From positions 45,355,609 to 45,419,608 of the forward strand of contig NC_044574.1 in the NCBI RefSeq assembly GCF_901933205.1: DNA of 64,000 bases, read 5' to 3'. This document shows positions 13,579 through 26,304 of the stretch, piece by piece. The notes beneath the pieces were generated by a model. That model was not told where the DNA came from. It saw nothing but the letters and a program-made list of their open reading frames with translations, and made no database searches. This DNA comes from Camarhynchus parvulus (taxonomy: Eukaryota > Chordata > Aves > Passeriformes > Thraupidae). Each line of letters begins with the position of its first letter. The first letter of the stretch is position 1. The translations under genes were made by a program, and so were the position numbers.

Positions 13579-13599
13579 TCAGAAAAAATCTTTGGCCAT
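13579..13599 (-). other. Upstream ORF 2 in the TACR3 leader (6 codons, strong start context)
   Basis: The ATG at 13599 sits in ACAGCATGG, with A at -3 and G at +4, the two strongest Kozak positions. It encodes MAKDFF and then TGA at 13579-13581, about 150 bases before the receptor ATG. The context is better than expected by chance for a short leader, and the spacing allows re-initiation at the receptor start. Confidence 0.45.
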
Positions 13600-13612
13600 G
13601 CTGTTCAAACTG

Positions 13613-13666
13613 TTAGAAATGCTCTAACAGACAGGTCAGGAGAGCTGCCTCGGAGTAGAACAGCAT
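13613..13666 (-). other. Upstream ORF 1 in the TACR3 leader (17 codons)
   Basis: The ATG at 13666 opens a 17-residue frame (MLFYSEAALLTCLLEHF) closed by TAA at 13613, well before the receptor ATG. Its ATG context has a purine at -3. It is translated only if transcription starts upstream of it, as the TATA position predicts. Upstream ORFs usually lower translation of the main frame. No independent function for the peptide is claimed. Confidence 0.4.
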
Positions 13667-13738
13667 CCTGTTTCTCCTCTGTACAGCCTCTTGCTTTTGA
13701 TTTTGCTTAAGGAGAAGGGGACTGGGAGCCAAGGCACA

Positions 13739-13745
13739 TTTTATA
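13739..13745 (-). promoter_or_regulatory. TACR3: TATA box of the predicted TACR3 promoter
   Basis: On the minus strand this reads CCTATAAAATG, a good TATA consensus about 310 bases upstream of the TACR3 ATG. The immediate surroundings carry a TGACG half-site 18 bases further upstream and a GGGGAGGGAG purine box near 13830. Together these look like a compact TATA-type promoter, plausible for a narrowly expressed neuropeptide receptor. Function is inferred from sequence only. Confidence 0.55.
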
Positions 13746-13762
13746 GGCTTGTGAGTTCCCAG

Positions 13763-13767
13763 CGTCA
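13763..13767 (-). promoter_or_regulatory. CRE-like TGACG half-site
   Basis: ATGACGCT on the minus strand, just upstream of the TATA box. TGACG is the half-site recognised by CREB/ATF factors. A five-base match alone is weak; its position next to the TATA box is the only supporting evidence. Confidence 0.3.
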
Positions 13768-13777
13768 TGAAGGGAGT

Positions 13778-13792
13778 GGAGCGATAAGCTCC
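13778..13792. promoter_or_regulatory. Small inverted repeat with a GATAA core upstream of the TATA box
   Basis: GGAGC and GCTCC arms flank GATAA, a perfect five-base inverted repeat whose loop is a GATA-factor core. It lies about 35 bases upstream of the predicted TATA box. It could be a GATA2/GATA3-type site in a neuronal promoter, or chance. Confidence 0.3.
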
Positions 13793-13852
13793 ATCGGCTG
13801 GTAAGCTAACAGCTTCTTCCCTCTGCTCTCCCTCCCCTTGTATGTCATTCAT

Positions 13853-16800
13853 TGCCAGCAGCAGGCACTTTCAGGAGCTGTGGAAAGCATCATAGGGAAA
13901 ATGAATTCTCATCTCGTTTATGTTGAGAGATTTGTTTTATATTGTCTTTCTTTAAATTTCATTATTGTGCATGCCTTTTAAAATAGTCTATTTGCCCTGT
14001 GTTTGCAGGGCTAATCAGCTGGCTTAGTTGAAATTTCCAGGACTGAGGCTGCCTGTTTTATTAAAGCTCTTTCCAGATGAATTTATTCCAGATCAATTCA
14101 GACCTCCTTTTTTTCTGCTGTCTTTTTATTTAGTACACACTTTCCTTGAAACCCTTCTGTAACTTACACATTTAGAATAGTGACTCTTTCAGACAAACAA
14201 ATACATTCTGCTGCTCTCTAATTTCACTTTTCATTCTGTAATATGTAATTGATGTAAAGAAATATTTATAAGCTATCTGCATGTTCAGCATTTACTGATT
14301 TTTATTGAAACAGTATGCAACCCTAAATATAGATCTCCCTAGTTATGGGCAAAATATTAGTGATTTGTTTTCTTTGTGTCTTTGGAAAAAAAAGTTCTTT
14401 TCCCTGATTTGCATGTATTTCATGCTTAGTACTATTATTATTTTAAGCAACCAATATTTTGATATGCAGTGGTTTCTGTAACAGTATAAAAGGGTAAATG
14501 AGGAAATTTAACATCCAATGTTTTCAAATCCAAAATCAGTTTTCTTGTTAATATGTTAACAACAGCTGGCATTAGGAATGCATCTTTTATGCAAGGATTG
14601 ATTGCAAGGGACTTCAACTAACAAACCTTTGTTATTCAATAGGCTGCAGCCTTAAGGGAGAAAATGTGTTTTAGTGCCAATCTTTCATGTTTCAACAATT
14701 TAGAGCTACTACTTGTCATCAGCAGAGGTTTCAATTGTATCACAGCAGTGGGAGCTATTCAATGTCCCTATCAGCAATGACACATTCAGTACTTTTTTAA
14801 ACAAAAGCTTCAAACAAAAATCAAATACTCCTGTGTACCACTTCCTCCCAGATGTATTTACCCAGTGGAAGCAGTGCCTGCATTTTAATTGTCAGGTTTT
14901 CACTGCAGTTTTAATTTGAATGAATGTAATTGTGGCTGTTTCTGTATGAGTTTTTACCAACTTATCCCAGCCCGAGCAGCTGCCCACATCAGGCTTAGAA
15001 GCTTTGCAGAAAACCACAGAAGCTCTGCTGTAAATCACCTGGTGCTACAGCTTGTCTAGAACCCACCCATGCACTGCAGATGCTTGTAACAGGAAAGTCA
15101 CTTCAGTTAATCCCACAGTTCTATTTTGAATTCTAAATCTTCCAGCTGCCTCTTCTTTCTTCATCTCCCTGGAGGCGAGCCTGAAGAGTGAGTTCCTCTG
15201 TGAGTTTGAGAGATGAAAATATTCAATTGCTGGTTCCAAAGAGTGAGGAACAATGGATTGACTAGTTACAGCAGAGTTGGACACTCAGCTCTTAATTCCA
15301 GCAGTTTCACTCAAGATTTTCACATGGCTGTAAGCCAGAGAGTACAAACCCAGCCCTGTGCCCAGTACCATTCCACCTTTATGCCCAAACTAGGAACTCC
15401 ATACTTTATCCTTTTACTAAGCTGATGTGTTTTTCACATTTGTACACCAGTTGCACAAGTGCCCCACATTCTTCTGTTGATTCCATCCATCTCTCCCAAC
15501 CTCAGCTCTATTACTCCTTTCCCTTCATTTTAGCAGAGACAGGCATCTTATTTCTAGCACACAGTACTGACAAGTGTGCAGTAGAGTGTAAACTTACAGG
15601 AGCAAAATCCTGTGGGGCACTGTGGTACGTTCCTCTGTATGGGAGATAAAGGATCTGTGTTAGCACCACTTGCTGTAGTTCATGGAATCCCATTCTGGTC
15701 ATGTTTGTAAATTCTGTCTCAGGTTTCCATGAAAAATGTGCAATATCCAGTAGAGCTGCAAACTAGGGACTGGATTTTGACTTTGAAAGCAGAAGTCTAA
15801 TTTCTTGTCCTGGAATGAAGCTTGTTCTAGCTTTGCTGTGAAAAAAAAATGCTGGTCATTGCACTCCCAAGTGTTCAGGAGAGACCATTCCCGTGTGCTT
15901 TCCCTAATCATCTATGGTGCCCCCAAGGGAATTTGTTGTCAATGCATTCCCAGTCACAATGTGAGAAGACAGTACAAGGTAACATCTCCTTATTCTAGCA
16001 GAACTATAGGTAAACCAAGTCTTTGAGACTTACTTTAAACACAAATCAGGAAGCTTTTTGTAGTCTGTGTTTGTGAATGTCAGTCAGGCCCCCAACACAG
16101 GAGTGTCAGCCTTGCAGTGTAGAAATCAAAGTCTCATTGATTCTGTCTTCCTCTTCAGAGGTATGCTGAGAAAATAGTCTTCCCTGTAGGGAAATTTTTA
16201 TACATTATGCTCCTCCCCATCCCCTGTCCCCCATAAATGAGAAGAAAAACTATGGGGTACCATTAGCATAAAAGGACAACCTAGATTTTTTAATTAGTCA
16301 TTTGCTCAGTAAGATGGATGTGATCAGCCTGCAGCATGTATCTGAAACTGGCAGAAGAGGTGGCTGAATATCTGGATTTGTTTTGTTTTGAGAAGTGGAA
16401 AACTGAACAGCACAGGACAAATGTTGGGCAGCTGGATCAGTCTCCCATGGGGAGTATTTATGACTCCTTTTGGAGATGACTAAATATTTGCTAGAATAAA
16501 TTCCTGTGTTCTGGTTTTCATTCTTACTGAAACCACAGAGAAGTAATTGGAGCAAAACCAGATTTTCCTACATCCAAAAGGCTACAGCAAAAAATAGGGT
16601 GATCTGCCTTGCTAACATTTTACTAAACTAAATAAGAAAAGATGTTGGGCAGCCAGTCATTAATTGGATCTTATCTATAGAGGAAATTCACATATATAGT
16701 GATGTCAGCTGTGCTTCTCCATCAAAATTTGTATTGGTTACACATGTACTGATTGAAGTTTAGTCAGCTGGAGGCCATCAGCATTGAGTTTCTCAAAAAA

Positions 16801-19800
16801 GTTCCACAGCAACTTTGGCGAAAACATTTGTGTTAATAACTTCTGAGTAGCGTAATCTACCTGACTGGGATGCACCTTATGCAAAGGAGTAGTACAAAAG
16901 ACAAGGATCTGTGTTTTTTCTCAGTCTCTCATAGACAATAGAGGGTAACTGTGCTGGTGTTTTCTTCCAGAACAGTTACAGGTATTTGATATCTTATGTT
17001 AACTTTTGGCTATTCCAGTTTATGCCTATTTGCAGTTGGAATGTTTAATTTTCCACTCTGTAAGGCAGCTCAATTTTAGAGTGACTTTCTTCTGGCCATC
17101 TGCTATCTGCTATTTCCTGATGGTCATTTGCTCCTTTGCTTTTCCACTGATTGCTACTTTGTGCCTGTGTCAAAGCATGTTGTACTTTTAAACTGTGGTT
17201 AAACTTGTCACTATTAGCAGCTCCCCATTCCCAGCTTCACAGAAACACTGGGAAATCTGTAAGAAATATCCAGTGTGTGAACAGAAAAGTAGCTGTGATT
17301 GTCTCTACCTCTTCCTTTGTGTTATATAGTTTGAAGCTGTTTTTTCAGCTTAGCTGTTCCAGCTTAGCTGGCTCCTACTTAGCCAGAGCAGAAGCTTAGC
17401 TCTTGACTTACATCTTGACTGGAAGGTAGATTTAGAAGTTATTCTTAGTTGTTTATTAGATTATGATTTAATTTTCTACAGGTCTTCTGATGTGCTTGAA
17501 GTTTTGTTTGAAATTTTTCTTCCGCTAAGTTTTTCTGTGTGCTATGAGAATGAGAGACAGAGAATATCATCATCATTGCGCAAGTAGGGATTTGTGGTAA
17601 AACAGCAGCCTGCACTGTATCTCTGTTTAGCAGAAGTGATAATGGCATCATTAAGATGTTTTACAAGGCCTGTCCTGTGTCCTTTCTTTTGAATATAGTA
17701 GAGAAGGCATTGTGAAGTTTGCTTTTGGTTTTGGATTTTCTTGCTTGATTAGGCTTAGCCTAATAACCTCTTTCCCTGCCTCCTTCCTCCAGTGCCTGGC
17801 TGGAAGAAATGATCCTTCAGCAGGAGCAGTTTTTATTGTTCAGATTTGATAGCTCCTGTTCATCAGTCAGTCATGAAAAGGTTTAGCTGGGGCAGCAGAA
17901 TTTATGCAATTTAAGGATGCTCAGCACTGCCCTATTTATCATGGCTGTGTGTTTGCATTGTGCCGCTCTCATGACAGTGCCAAACCACCTAGATCTTGAA
18001 CAATTTGCTTTTATTTCTGTAGCTTAAAACACAAGTGGAAAACTTAATAATTCTTTGATAAAACTTGAAAACTTCTGATAATTGTTTATGAGTGCAAAAG
18101 TCTTACTCCTGTCACCAACTGCAAGTGACTCACCAGGATATTTAGCAGCTTCACAAGCATGCAAGTAAGGATGTTGCAGCAAAGGGGAAAGACCAAAACC
18201 AGAAATATAGTGTGTGGCTCTTCATCATGGCTAGAGGGGGGCAAAGGGTGAGGAAAATCAGAGCCAAAGAAATGATTAGAGACAAGTTTTATTCTGGAAT
18301 ATGATGCTGAGATGCAACTTTGCTGAACTATTTTTAGAATAAAGTAAAACTCAATATGTCTAGAGATGAGTTATGAGAAACAAAAAGTAAATGGAAATGA
18401 AGACTATTATGAATTTCAGATAATACTCACAAATTATTTTGTATGAGAGAAGTTTTTTCTTCCTCATTGAAAGATTTCTTCAGCCATTGAGAGTTTGATC
18501 TTCTGATCCTCCTGAAAGGCTAAATATATGTGTTTTCCATTGTCTTCAGCAAAGCTTATCTTTCTGTTCTTTAGCTGCTACACATAGGACATGACTGAAG
18601 GTGCTAAATTGCTGGCATGGTGAGGTGCCCATGCCAAAATGTAATTTATAGGGCACAGTGTTTCTGGGAAAAGTAATTCTTATTCATTTGCTTTCCTGGT
18701 CAGGTAGGACTTTGAGATGAAAATACATTGTACGAAGTGTAATACTAAGCAATTTTTTGGAAGAAACAAAGTGGATTGATTCAAGTGGTTCTTCTACCTG
18801 ACAGCAGTATATCTGGAGAGGAGGTAAAGGCAAAGTGAAATGGACCATGGTGTAATTAACATTTTCTTAGGTTATTGTGATTAGTCTTCCTTCCTGCTAT
18901 TATTTTCCTCTTTACATTCTTTGTGACAGTTCTTGACACAAATTAATGGGCAACCTTCACCCTTTTTTTTCCCCCTAGCTGCTGTACATTCTCTATTTTC
19001 TCTAGTGGGAGACAATTTATTTGCAATTGTAAATCCATGCACCTCTTCTTCTTTCTCCAACCTCTCAAGTGCCTATCTAATGTCATAGGTGAGATGAACT
19101 GACTTCTGTGTGGGCACTGAATACATATTTGCCCATATTCTTGTCTTCTTTTAAATTGCTTTAATAACTTTTTTAAAAGTTACATTTAATGACAGAATTA
19201 TATATTGTATCTTGTAGGTTCAGAACCTACAGCCTTGAAATTAATGGGTAGCTGCTGTAGCCACCTGAAATTGCAAGGCCACTGACGTGAATTGAAAAGA
19301 CACCTACTGGCAAAAAAACCCATTTCCTCTGTCTCCTACAGGGCTCTTTCCAGCAATTTGTTTCCTTACAAACATCCAAATTAAGGGGGACTTTATTTGT
19401 GACTTTTCTGACTCTTGAAGCTACTTACTCAGTTACATAAATATATTGCATGTAATAAACACACATATTATGTATAATTTACACACAAACTCTTACACAA
19501 TAAAATGCATATTTTAAGGTCTGGAGCAAATTGAAAAGGCATAAATGGAACTGCAGTAATGCAGTGCTGAGTAAAATAGAAAATAAGATTTTCTGATAGC
19601 TTTACCCATGTTATTTATAAAGCATCAGTGACACATCTGTGTTTCACTGTTACCTGAAAAGTGAAGCAGATAGGCTTTTTGACTTGTTTTTTTAATAACA
19701 GGAGATATCATCTTACCATTGTGGTATCAAGAGAATATTCTGTATTTTTTTTCCTTAACTAAAATAAATTTTTTATGGATTGATCTTTATATAAAGCATT

Positions 19801-22800
19801 ACAGGAAATCCACAAATTTAAAATTCTATGTGAACAGTATTTCTAAAAAACAAAATATCTACTCATCTACTTTAGAAAATGAATTGGAATGTTTGTATGA
19901 AACTGTGTTCTGTCAGCATAGAAATATTTGGTTGCTCTTTGTCATAGAAGAAAAAAAAAGGAAAAACAGTACAAATTTACACATGATGTTACTATGTTTT
20001 TATGACTTTTGACCAAAAATTATTTTACATTCTAAGTGCAAGAGCAGGATCAGAGTAAAGGGAATTTCATAATTGCTTGTGTAGTGGGCGCATGATAATT
20101 TAGAAAAGCTGTGTCTGCCAATGTGTAATAAATGCAGGAGAGAATCTTTGGCAACATAAGAAACTTTTGTAAGGGATAAAATGAAAATATTCTCAGCTAT
20201 TCTCTCAAATGTGCAGTACCACTTATGTTCTGTTCTACGTTTTGTAATTGGATTTGTGCCCTGCCTTTTTTAGAATCCAGGTTTTTCATCTGAAATAAAA
20301 GTGGAAAGGAGATCTGAACTTGGCTTTTCAACATTTTAAACCATTGTTGTGGCCTAAATGGTGACAATGTCTTGTCATATCTTGTGCATTTGCCTGTGTG
20401 ACTGACTGTCAGTGGAAAAGAAATTACTGTCAAAACTGATGCACGAGGATTATGTTATTCTTATGACATTTTATCACACACCTTCTATCTAAACTTAGAG
20501 TTTCTTAAGCCAAAAGTTCTGCTAGTTAGTTGATGTTCAGTGATATAATTCATTTATTTGTTCAAGATCCCATATGAATCACCTATGTAAACTTTTATGG
20601 AGCCTATTACTGAAATTGTTGTGTCTTAAGAACTAGTATTTTTTACTGGAAGTTTATTTGTTGCCAAATGTATTTTTTTTCTTCTCCCTGACATTAAGGT
20701 TGTTTCTCTGTTATGTGACCTTTCTTCTTCCTTTGGAATTGGAATGAAAGGAAAAGCAACTACTTCCATATCAGTGAAATTCAATTTGTGGCTTCAAGAA
20801 GTCAGTCTCTTGCACCTTTTCTGCAAACCACTGTGCTATCCTATTTCTGCTATGACATATTTTTACAAAGGAGTTCCTATTAATTTGATTTTCTATATTC
20901 ATGTTGAAAGAGATTATTTAAGTGAGAACAAGAGTTCAAGTGACCTAACCTTTCTCAATAATTCAGCAAGTTCCAGATGTATTGTAAGGCAACAGAAAGG
21001 AAGGCAATTAATTTTCTGAGGTGAAATGACTTAGGCTAATTTATTTTTTGTGGATGACGTATATCACTAGATGAGTTTTGAAGAGGCAGTAGCAAAGAGG
21101 GAGGGACAGACATGAAAGCAAAATGTAGTAACTAAATATAATTGGTAAAGAATGCATCTTATTAATTTGGCTCTAAGAATTAGCATTCAGATTTGGTGAC
21201 TAATAACTTTTGAACATCATAGAAGATACTTAAATATTTGTCATCATGTTCTTTTAAGATTATTTTTATTAATCTTCAAGTAACAGGCCCCTTCTGATCC
21301 TCATTGCTGGTTTTAGAACAAACCCACAACTTTCATGTGGAAATGATAAAAAAGCCAGTAGATAGCCTTGCTGCTGCTTTCCTGATGCCAGATTCAAGGC
21401 AGGTGGGTTGACAGTGTGTCATTGTGTTAACAGTGATAGTATTTGATCCTCTGGCATTTTAATTAACCATATTAATCTGGCAACAACAATGTTCTCCTTA
21501 AAGAATACCATTCCTTGAGGGTTGGCAACAGGTAGCAGTATCTTGCTAAAAATGCTTTCTAGCTTTACTGGATTTCTTTTAAAATAAAGATGAACATCTT
21601 TTCCTGTCTAAGTGAACAGCAGAGGAGGAGCCTGAATTCACAGCCTGAATTTTTCACACATTTGCACACCCCTGTTCACATAAACAAATACAGACAAGGA
21701 TGTTTTGAAGATAATTTCTGTGTCTTATGGTTGAATAAGATGTTTGACTCCAACAAGTGACAAATGAAAATGAGTTCCGTGGAATTATAAACTTACAAAC
21801 TAAGCCTCACTGTAGAAAAACACAGGCAACTACCCTTGCTTGATGCAATGGCTCTTACAAGAGAGTAGGTGATTAAAAGACTATAAAAGGAGGTCAGGGA
21901 ACTGGAAGTGTAAAAATTAAAATGTAAGTGTTCCTTACCTTTCCTGAGGCAGACAGAAAAAAAAATTCTTTTGATTAAATCCCTTACATTCCCTTCAGGC
22001 TATTGTCTGAAAAATAATTTGTTCTCATGTAGCAAGCACTGGGGATTGAAGCTATTTTATAAATCTTTTGCTCTTTTAAAACCAGATGGTGGGTGTTGAT
22101 AAAATGTTTGTTGTCTCCCTAAATCGTTCATATAATCTAATTTTATTGAGTAGAATTTGTAGTGGTAGGAATTATGTGTAGAGGTAGCATTTGTAGGCTG
22201 GAGAAACTAATTTCTTGTGTCTGACTTCATGTATTCAGGGTTTTATCTAATGGATTTATTTCCAGATTTATCTGGTGGAGAAAGGCCCCTCCATCTATCC
22301 TGCTGTAGAGCACACATTTTCTTTTATGGATGATAAAGATAGGGAAATCTCAGGCTGGCATACAAATTCCAGCATTGCCCTAATGAAATACTGCTGTCTT
22401 AGAAAGATGAACTAATGTTCCCTGCTGCAAAGCAGTGTTTTTCCTTAGTGTTCTTCTTCCTTACTGAGTGAGTGTGTGGGGTACCCAAGAAGGAAAAGCA
22501 AGGGGCAATTGAAGTCTGAACCTGTGGAAGCAGACAATGACAGCTACTAAAACCAATTTACATTCACTACAAAAAGAGAAAACTGGAGAGAGAGAATCCA
22601 AAGAAACGACTAAATGGTAAAAGAAAAATCACTGAATAGCAGATTGGAATAGGTGATTGGAAAGAAAGCATTGAAGATAATTGGAAACTGAACCAAATTG
22701 TTTGGGGGATGAGGGAGAGGAGGAAAGACTGAAACACTGCTTTTGTTTGTTATATTAAAGCTTGTATAATGATGAATTTCAACAGGCTTCCATAATGATG

Positions 22801-25684
22801 GATGCAGTTTTGTCTGTCAACACAGAGCAGCCTTGTTCAGCAGGCCCCTGTCTTTCAGCAGCAGAATTTTATCCATCCTCCATTACCACAGAGTCCAGAT
22901 GCTTCTCATGTCTCCGGACTTCAAATGAAAGCATTTGACTTGCAGACAGTAGAAATTGTTTCTTTTGTGAAATACTGCAAAACATTCTGCATGGGGGTGG
23001 GTTTTTTTATTGTTTGGTTTTTATTTTTTATTTAAACCTAAACTTTTGAGACTTTCCACTTGGGAAAAAAAATCTCCAGTTCTGTATTGATATTTTTATT
23101 TTTATTCAGGCCAAAATACATATTGGAATTTCTCATGCTTGTGCATTGGAGGCTGGTTTTTTTTGCATAGTATCCAGCTTGTGGCATCTCTTTACCAGCA
23201 GCCCAAACTCATAATGTCAGGACATTGTATTTTGATAATATGGGCATTAAAAAAGGATTTTCTTTATCCAGTTGCAACTCCCTCATCACAACTGCCATTA
23301 ATCTGCAGCAATCAACTGTGTTTTTCACTGCTGTCACCTCTTGTTTGAAAAGAACAAACTGTTCTTTTTGTAAAGCAAAGTGCAACCTGGCATTGCAGGT
23401 TTATATGACTGACAAATTCACATTGATATGCTAATCAATGTATGTTGTCACCTTTGTGCCAAGCTCTTTCCTGTCACAATGGCTCTTTGTCCCACAGGCT
23501 TTGTTTTCTTGCAAGATGCTTTGCTAATGCAATTAATCATCTAATCCAGGAAATCGTCTCATGGCATGGAAAACTGACATAATCTTTTCTGCTGTATATA
23601 CTCTGCATCTTTTGTCTATGGTGGAATCTTAGATATATCCATAACGTATTTTATCATTATAAATTGTTACCAGCCCCAGCTCCAAATCCCAATATATAAA
23701 TATATATATATAAACATATATATATATGCTTTTCTATCTTTACCATTGGCTTCACTAAGCAATTGGTCCAGTGGAAATCTCTCCTTCAATCCTATGATGT
23801 AAAGTCTTGAAAAGCACGTGTTTAGGTAATTCTAAAATCTATACATAGTATTTCCTGGTTGGCACAGAATGTATGATACTAGATTTAGAGATAAAAACCT
23901 TCAATTTTTAAAAGAAAGGAAGCTCAGTGAAGTAAATTACTCTCCTGGATTTCTGCTGCAATGAAAATGTTATTCAATAGTAGCCATAGAGGGTTTCACA
24001 TAGAGTGATGATGCTGCTGTTTTCTTTTTATCCAATAAAAGAGGCCTCAATAGTTCCATATAAGTAGAGATAAGACTCTTGAAAGGTGGGCTTTTGGGTG
24101 AAGAGCTGGCCACCAGGTCTTTTCCAGTACAAAGATGGATAAAGCTGAACCCTCTACATGACAGTGGTCAGCTGTAGCTTTCTGTGTCAGAGATATTAAG
24201 AACTGAAGAAGTGTATTACGGCCTTTCCCCAGTTTGCCATTCTAATTTTGTTCTGTGGTGTCCTGGGAACTTACTGAGGAGATCAGATTTGGGGTACCAT
24301 TCTTAATAGTCATGATGAGACCTAGCAAAAGTGGTTTTATTTGTACTTTTGGTAGATCCAAAAGTAAATAATATCCAGCCCCAAAAAGGTATTGCATCTT
24401 GTCTCTTAAATTTGTGGCCTGATAATTTCTTTGGAATCTCTCTAATGCTGTCGTTTATAAAACTCAAGAAATAAGCATTCTGTATATTCTCCAAACCCTG
24501 TTAAGATGTATTAGATGTGTTTCTCTTGCAGAGGATTTATAATGTTTTTAAACCTTCCCAGTTGTAAACTACACCATAAATCTCATTCCTGTTAAATATT
24601 GTTGCCTTTCTCTGCAAATCTTGTCCTTACCTGTATCTTTTTTTTGAATGTTTATAGTTGTATATAGCTGCATCTATATATTAATAGAGCAGTGTAATAG
24701 TGCTTTGTTTTTGTTCTTTATACCCTTTCTGGTAGTTAATATGAAGAGATAATATGTGAATTAAAATTAATAGTTAATATGTGAATTTTGGTTGCTACAA
24801 GCCAATACTTTCTAAGAGTCAAGCAGCCATTTAAAGCCTACATGGTGGGCCCATAGCCACAGGGAAAAACTCTTTATTCCGTGAAAGTGTTTATTGACTC
24901 TTTTGGTAGTGAAGGTTCGCTCTGTACATGCTGTGTTGTTATTTACAGGATTTAAAATTTCTTCCATTAAAATAATATTTTAAAAAGTCTTGCAAAAGGG
25001 AATTTGAAGAACTGCAAATATACCTTGAGAAGCCAGAAGCCAAATCAGAAGGATTTTCACTGGATCACCTTTGCCTTCCAAGATCAGAATCCTAACTTCT
25101 GGATTCTTGGTATGATTGCTCTTGTGTTAGGGAATTGCAAAGGATGGGTGGCCAGAGAAACAGAGAGAGCATAGGAGTCTGGCTGTAGAAATCTTTGAGG
25201 CAGCCATCCCTTGGGAGAATTCATAGATTAGGATAAATGAGACACAGGAATTGCCCTGGTAGAAGAAGGCTGGGGTGCCTGTCAATTAGTTTCTTTTAGA
25301 ATTATCTATGTATCGGCTAATGAGATAGGAAAGGGCAGGTTTTTTGTATGAGGAGTTGGTCATTTATAACTGAGGCAGTAACATGACTTCACCTGTTTGT
25401 ATTTTCTTGGATTATGAAGAGAAAATATAGGCATTCGTGTAAGACTGAAAAAAAAGGAAGATCAATAGATTGTCAAAACCTGTAAATATATCACTCCCTA
25501 GTACAGGCCACTGTGTTTTTACAATAATTTTTTATAAAAATAAGATGATTTCTTCTATATCCTGTAAGACTTTTCTAGTTGGGATGAATTTTTAAATTAG
25601 ATTCTCAGTAGGCTTTAGCTGGTGATTTTAGCAGAACCTTTCAGAATTATAGAAAGCACAAAATATAGAAGAAAACTGCTGAAT
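13853..25684. other. Intergenic sequence upstream of TACR3, no gene seen
   Basis: AT-rich, mostly unique-looking sequence. I recognise no coding exon, tRNA, rRNA or CR1 copy. Small structures include an AGCTTAGCT cluster (17346-17401), a 17-base palindrome at 17748-17764 and an AT microsatellite at 23691-23728. A 13-base word (TAATATGTGAATT) is duplicated near 24750-24788. Open frames of 60-100 codons are scattered on both strands without conserved motifs. Conserved regulatory elements could be present but cannot be recognised without alignment. Confidence 0.7.
23691..23728. repeat. (TA)n microsatellite, interrupted
   Basis: Two runs of TA dinucleotides interrupted by AAAC, about 38 bases in total. 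It is an ordinary simple repeat, likely length-polymorphic. Confidence 0.85.
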
Positions 25685-26077
25685 AATCATAGAATGGCTT
25701 GGGTTGGAAGGGATCTTAAAGGTCATCTAGTACTAACCTCTCACCATAGGCAGGGACATCTTTTGCTTGACCAGGTTGCTCAAAGCCCCATCCAGCCTGG
25801 CCTTGAATACAGGCATGGGTGGGGTATATGTAGCTTTTTTGGGCAACCTTTTTTTTTTGTTCCAGTTCATCACCCTCACATTAAAAGATTTCTTCCTAAT
25901 ATCCAATCTAAACCTACCCTCTTAGTTTGAAGGCATTCCCTCTTATGCTATCACTACATGCTCTTGTTAGAAGTCTCTCTCAAGCTTTCCTGTAAACCCC
26001 TTTTAAGTACTTGAAGGCTGCTATAAGGTATCCCTGGAGCCTTCTCCAGGCTGAACAGCCCCAACTCTCAGCCTTTT
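25685..26077 (-). mobile_element. CR1 LINE fragment, 3' end (minus strand)
   Basis: The left end reads ATCATAGAATGGCTTGGGTT followed by GGAAGGGATCTTAAAGGTCA, the reverse complement of the standard CR1 3' end and tail. It continues leftward-facing through the part that encodes the end of ORF2 (CTCCAGGCTGAACAGCCCCA at about 26045-26064). It is 5'-truncated near 26077 and contains a T-run insertion near 25850. It lies head-to-head with the plus-strand CR1 that begins about 230 bases to the right. Confidence 0.9.
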
Positions 26078-26304
26078 ATTGGTAGTTTAAGGTTTCTGGA
26101 GGATGATCATCGTGAGTAAAATGCATAATTCCTCTATAAGGAATATGCATTATGGTAGATGAAAAGCAAGCAACAACTTTAAGTGATAAGTCTCCAAACT
26201 GGTAGAACTATGGATTAAAATGGATGAATGTACCGTTTATTTGGCAAAATTAACACAGGAAAAAAAAGAGGCAGAATGCACAGTTAGTCCCTCATTAATT
26301 ATGA

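Larger units (their letters stand above)
13429..13712 (-). other. TACR3: Predicted TACR3 5' untranslated leader
   Basis: This is the stretch from just upstream of the chosen ATG to the transcription start expected about 25-30 bases downstream of the TATA box. The sense strand is purine-rich (complement of the CT-rich run at 13440-13510). It contains two upstream ORFs that both close before the main ATG. The right boundary is inferred from TATA spacing, not from any transcript. An unseen 5' non-coding exon remains possible. Confidence 0.55.
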
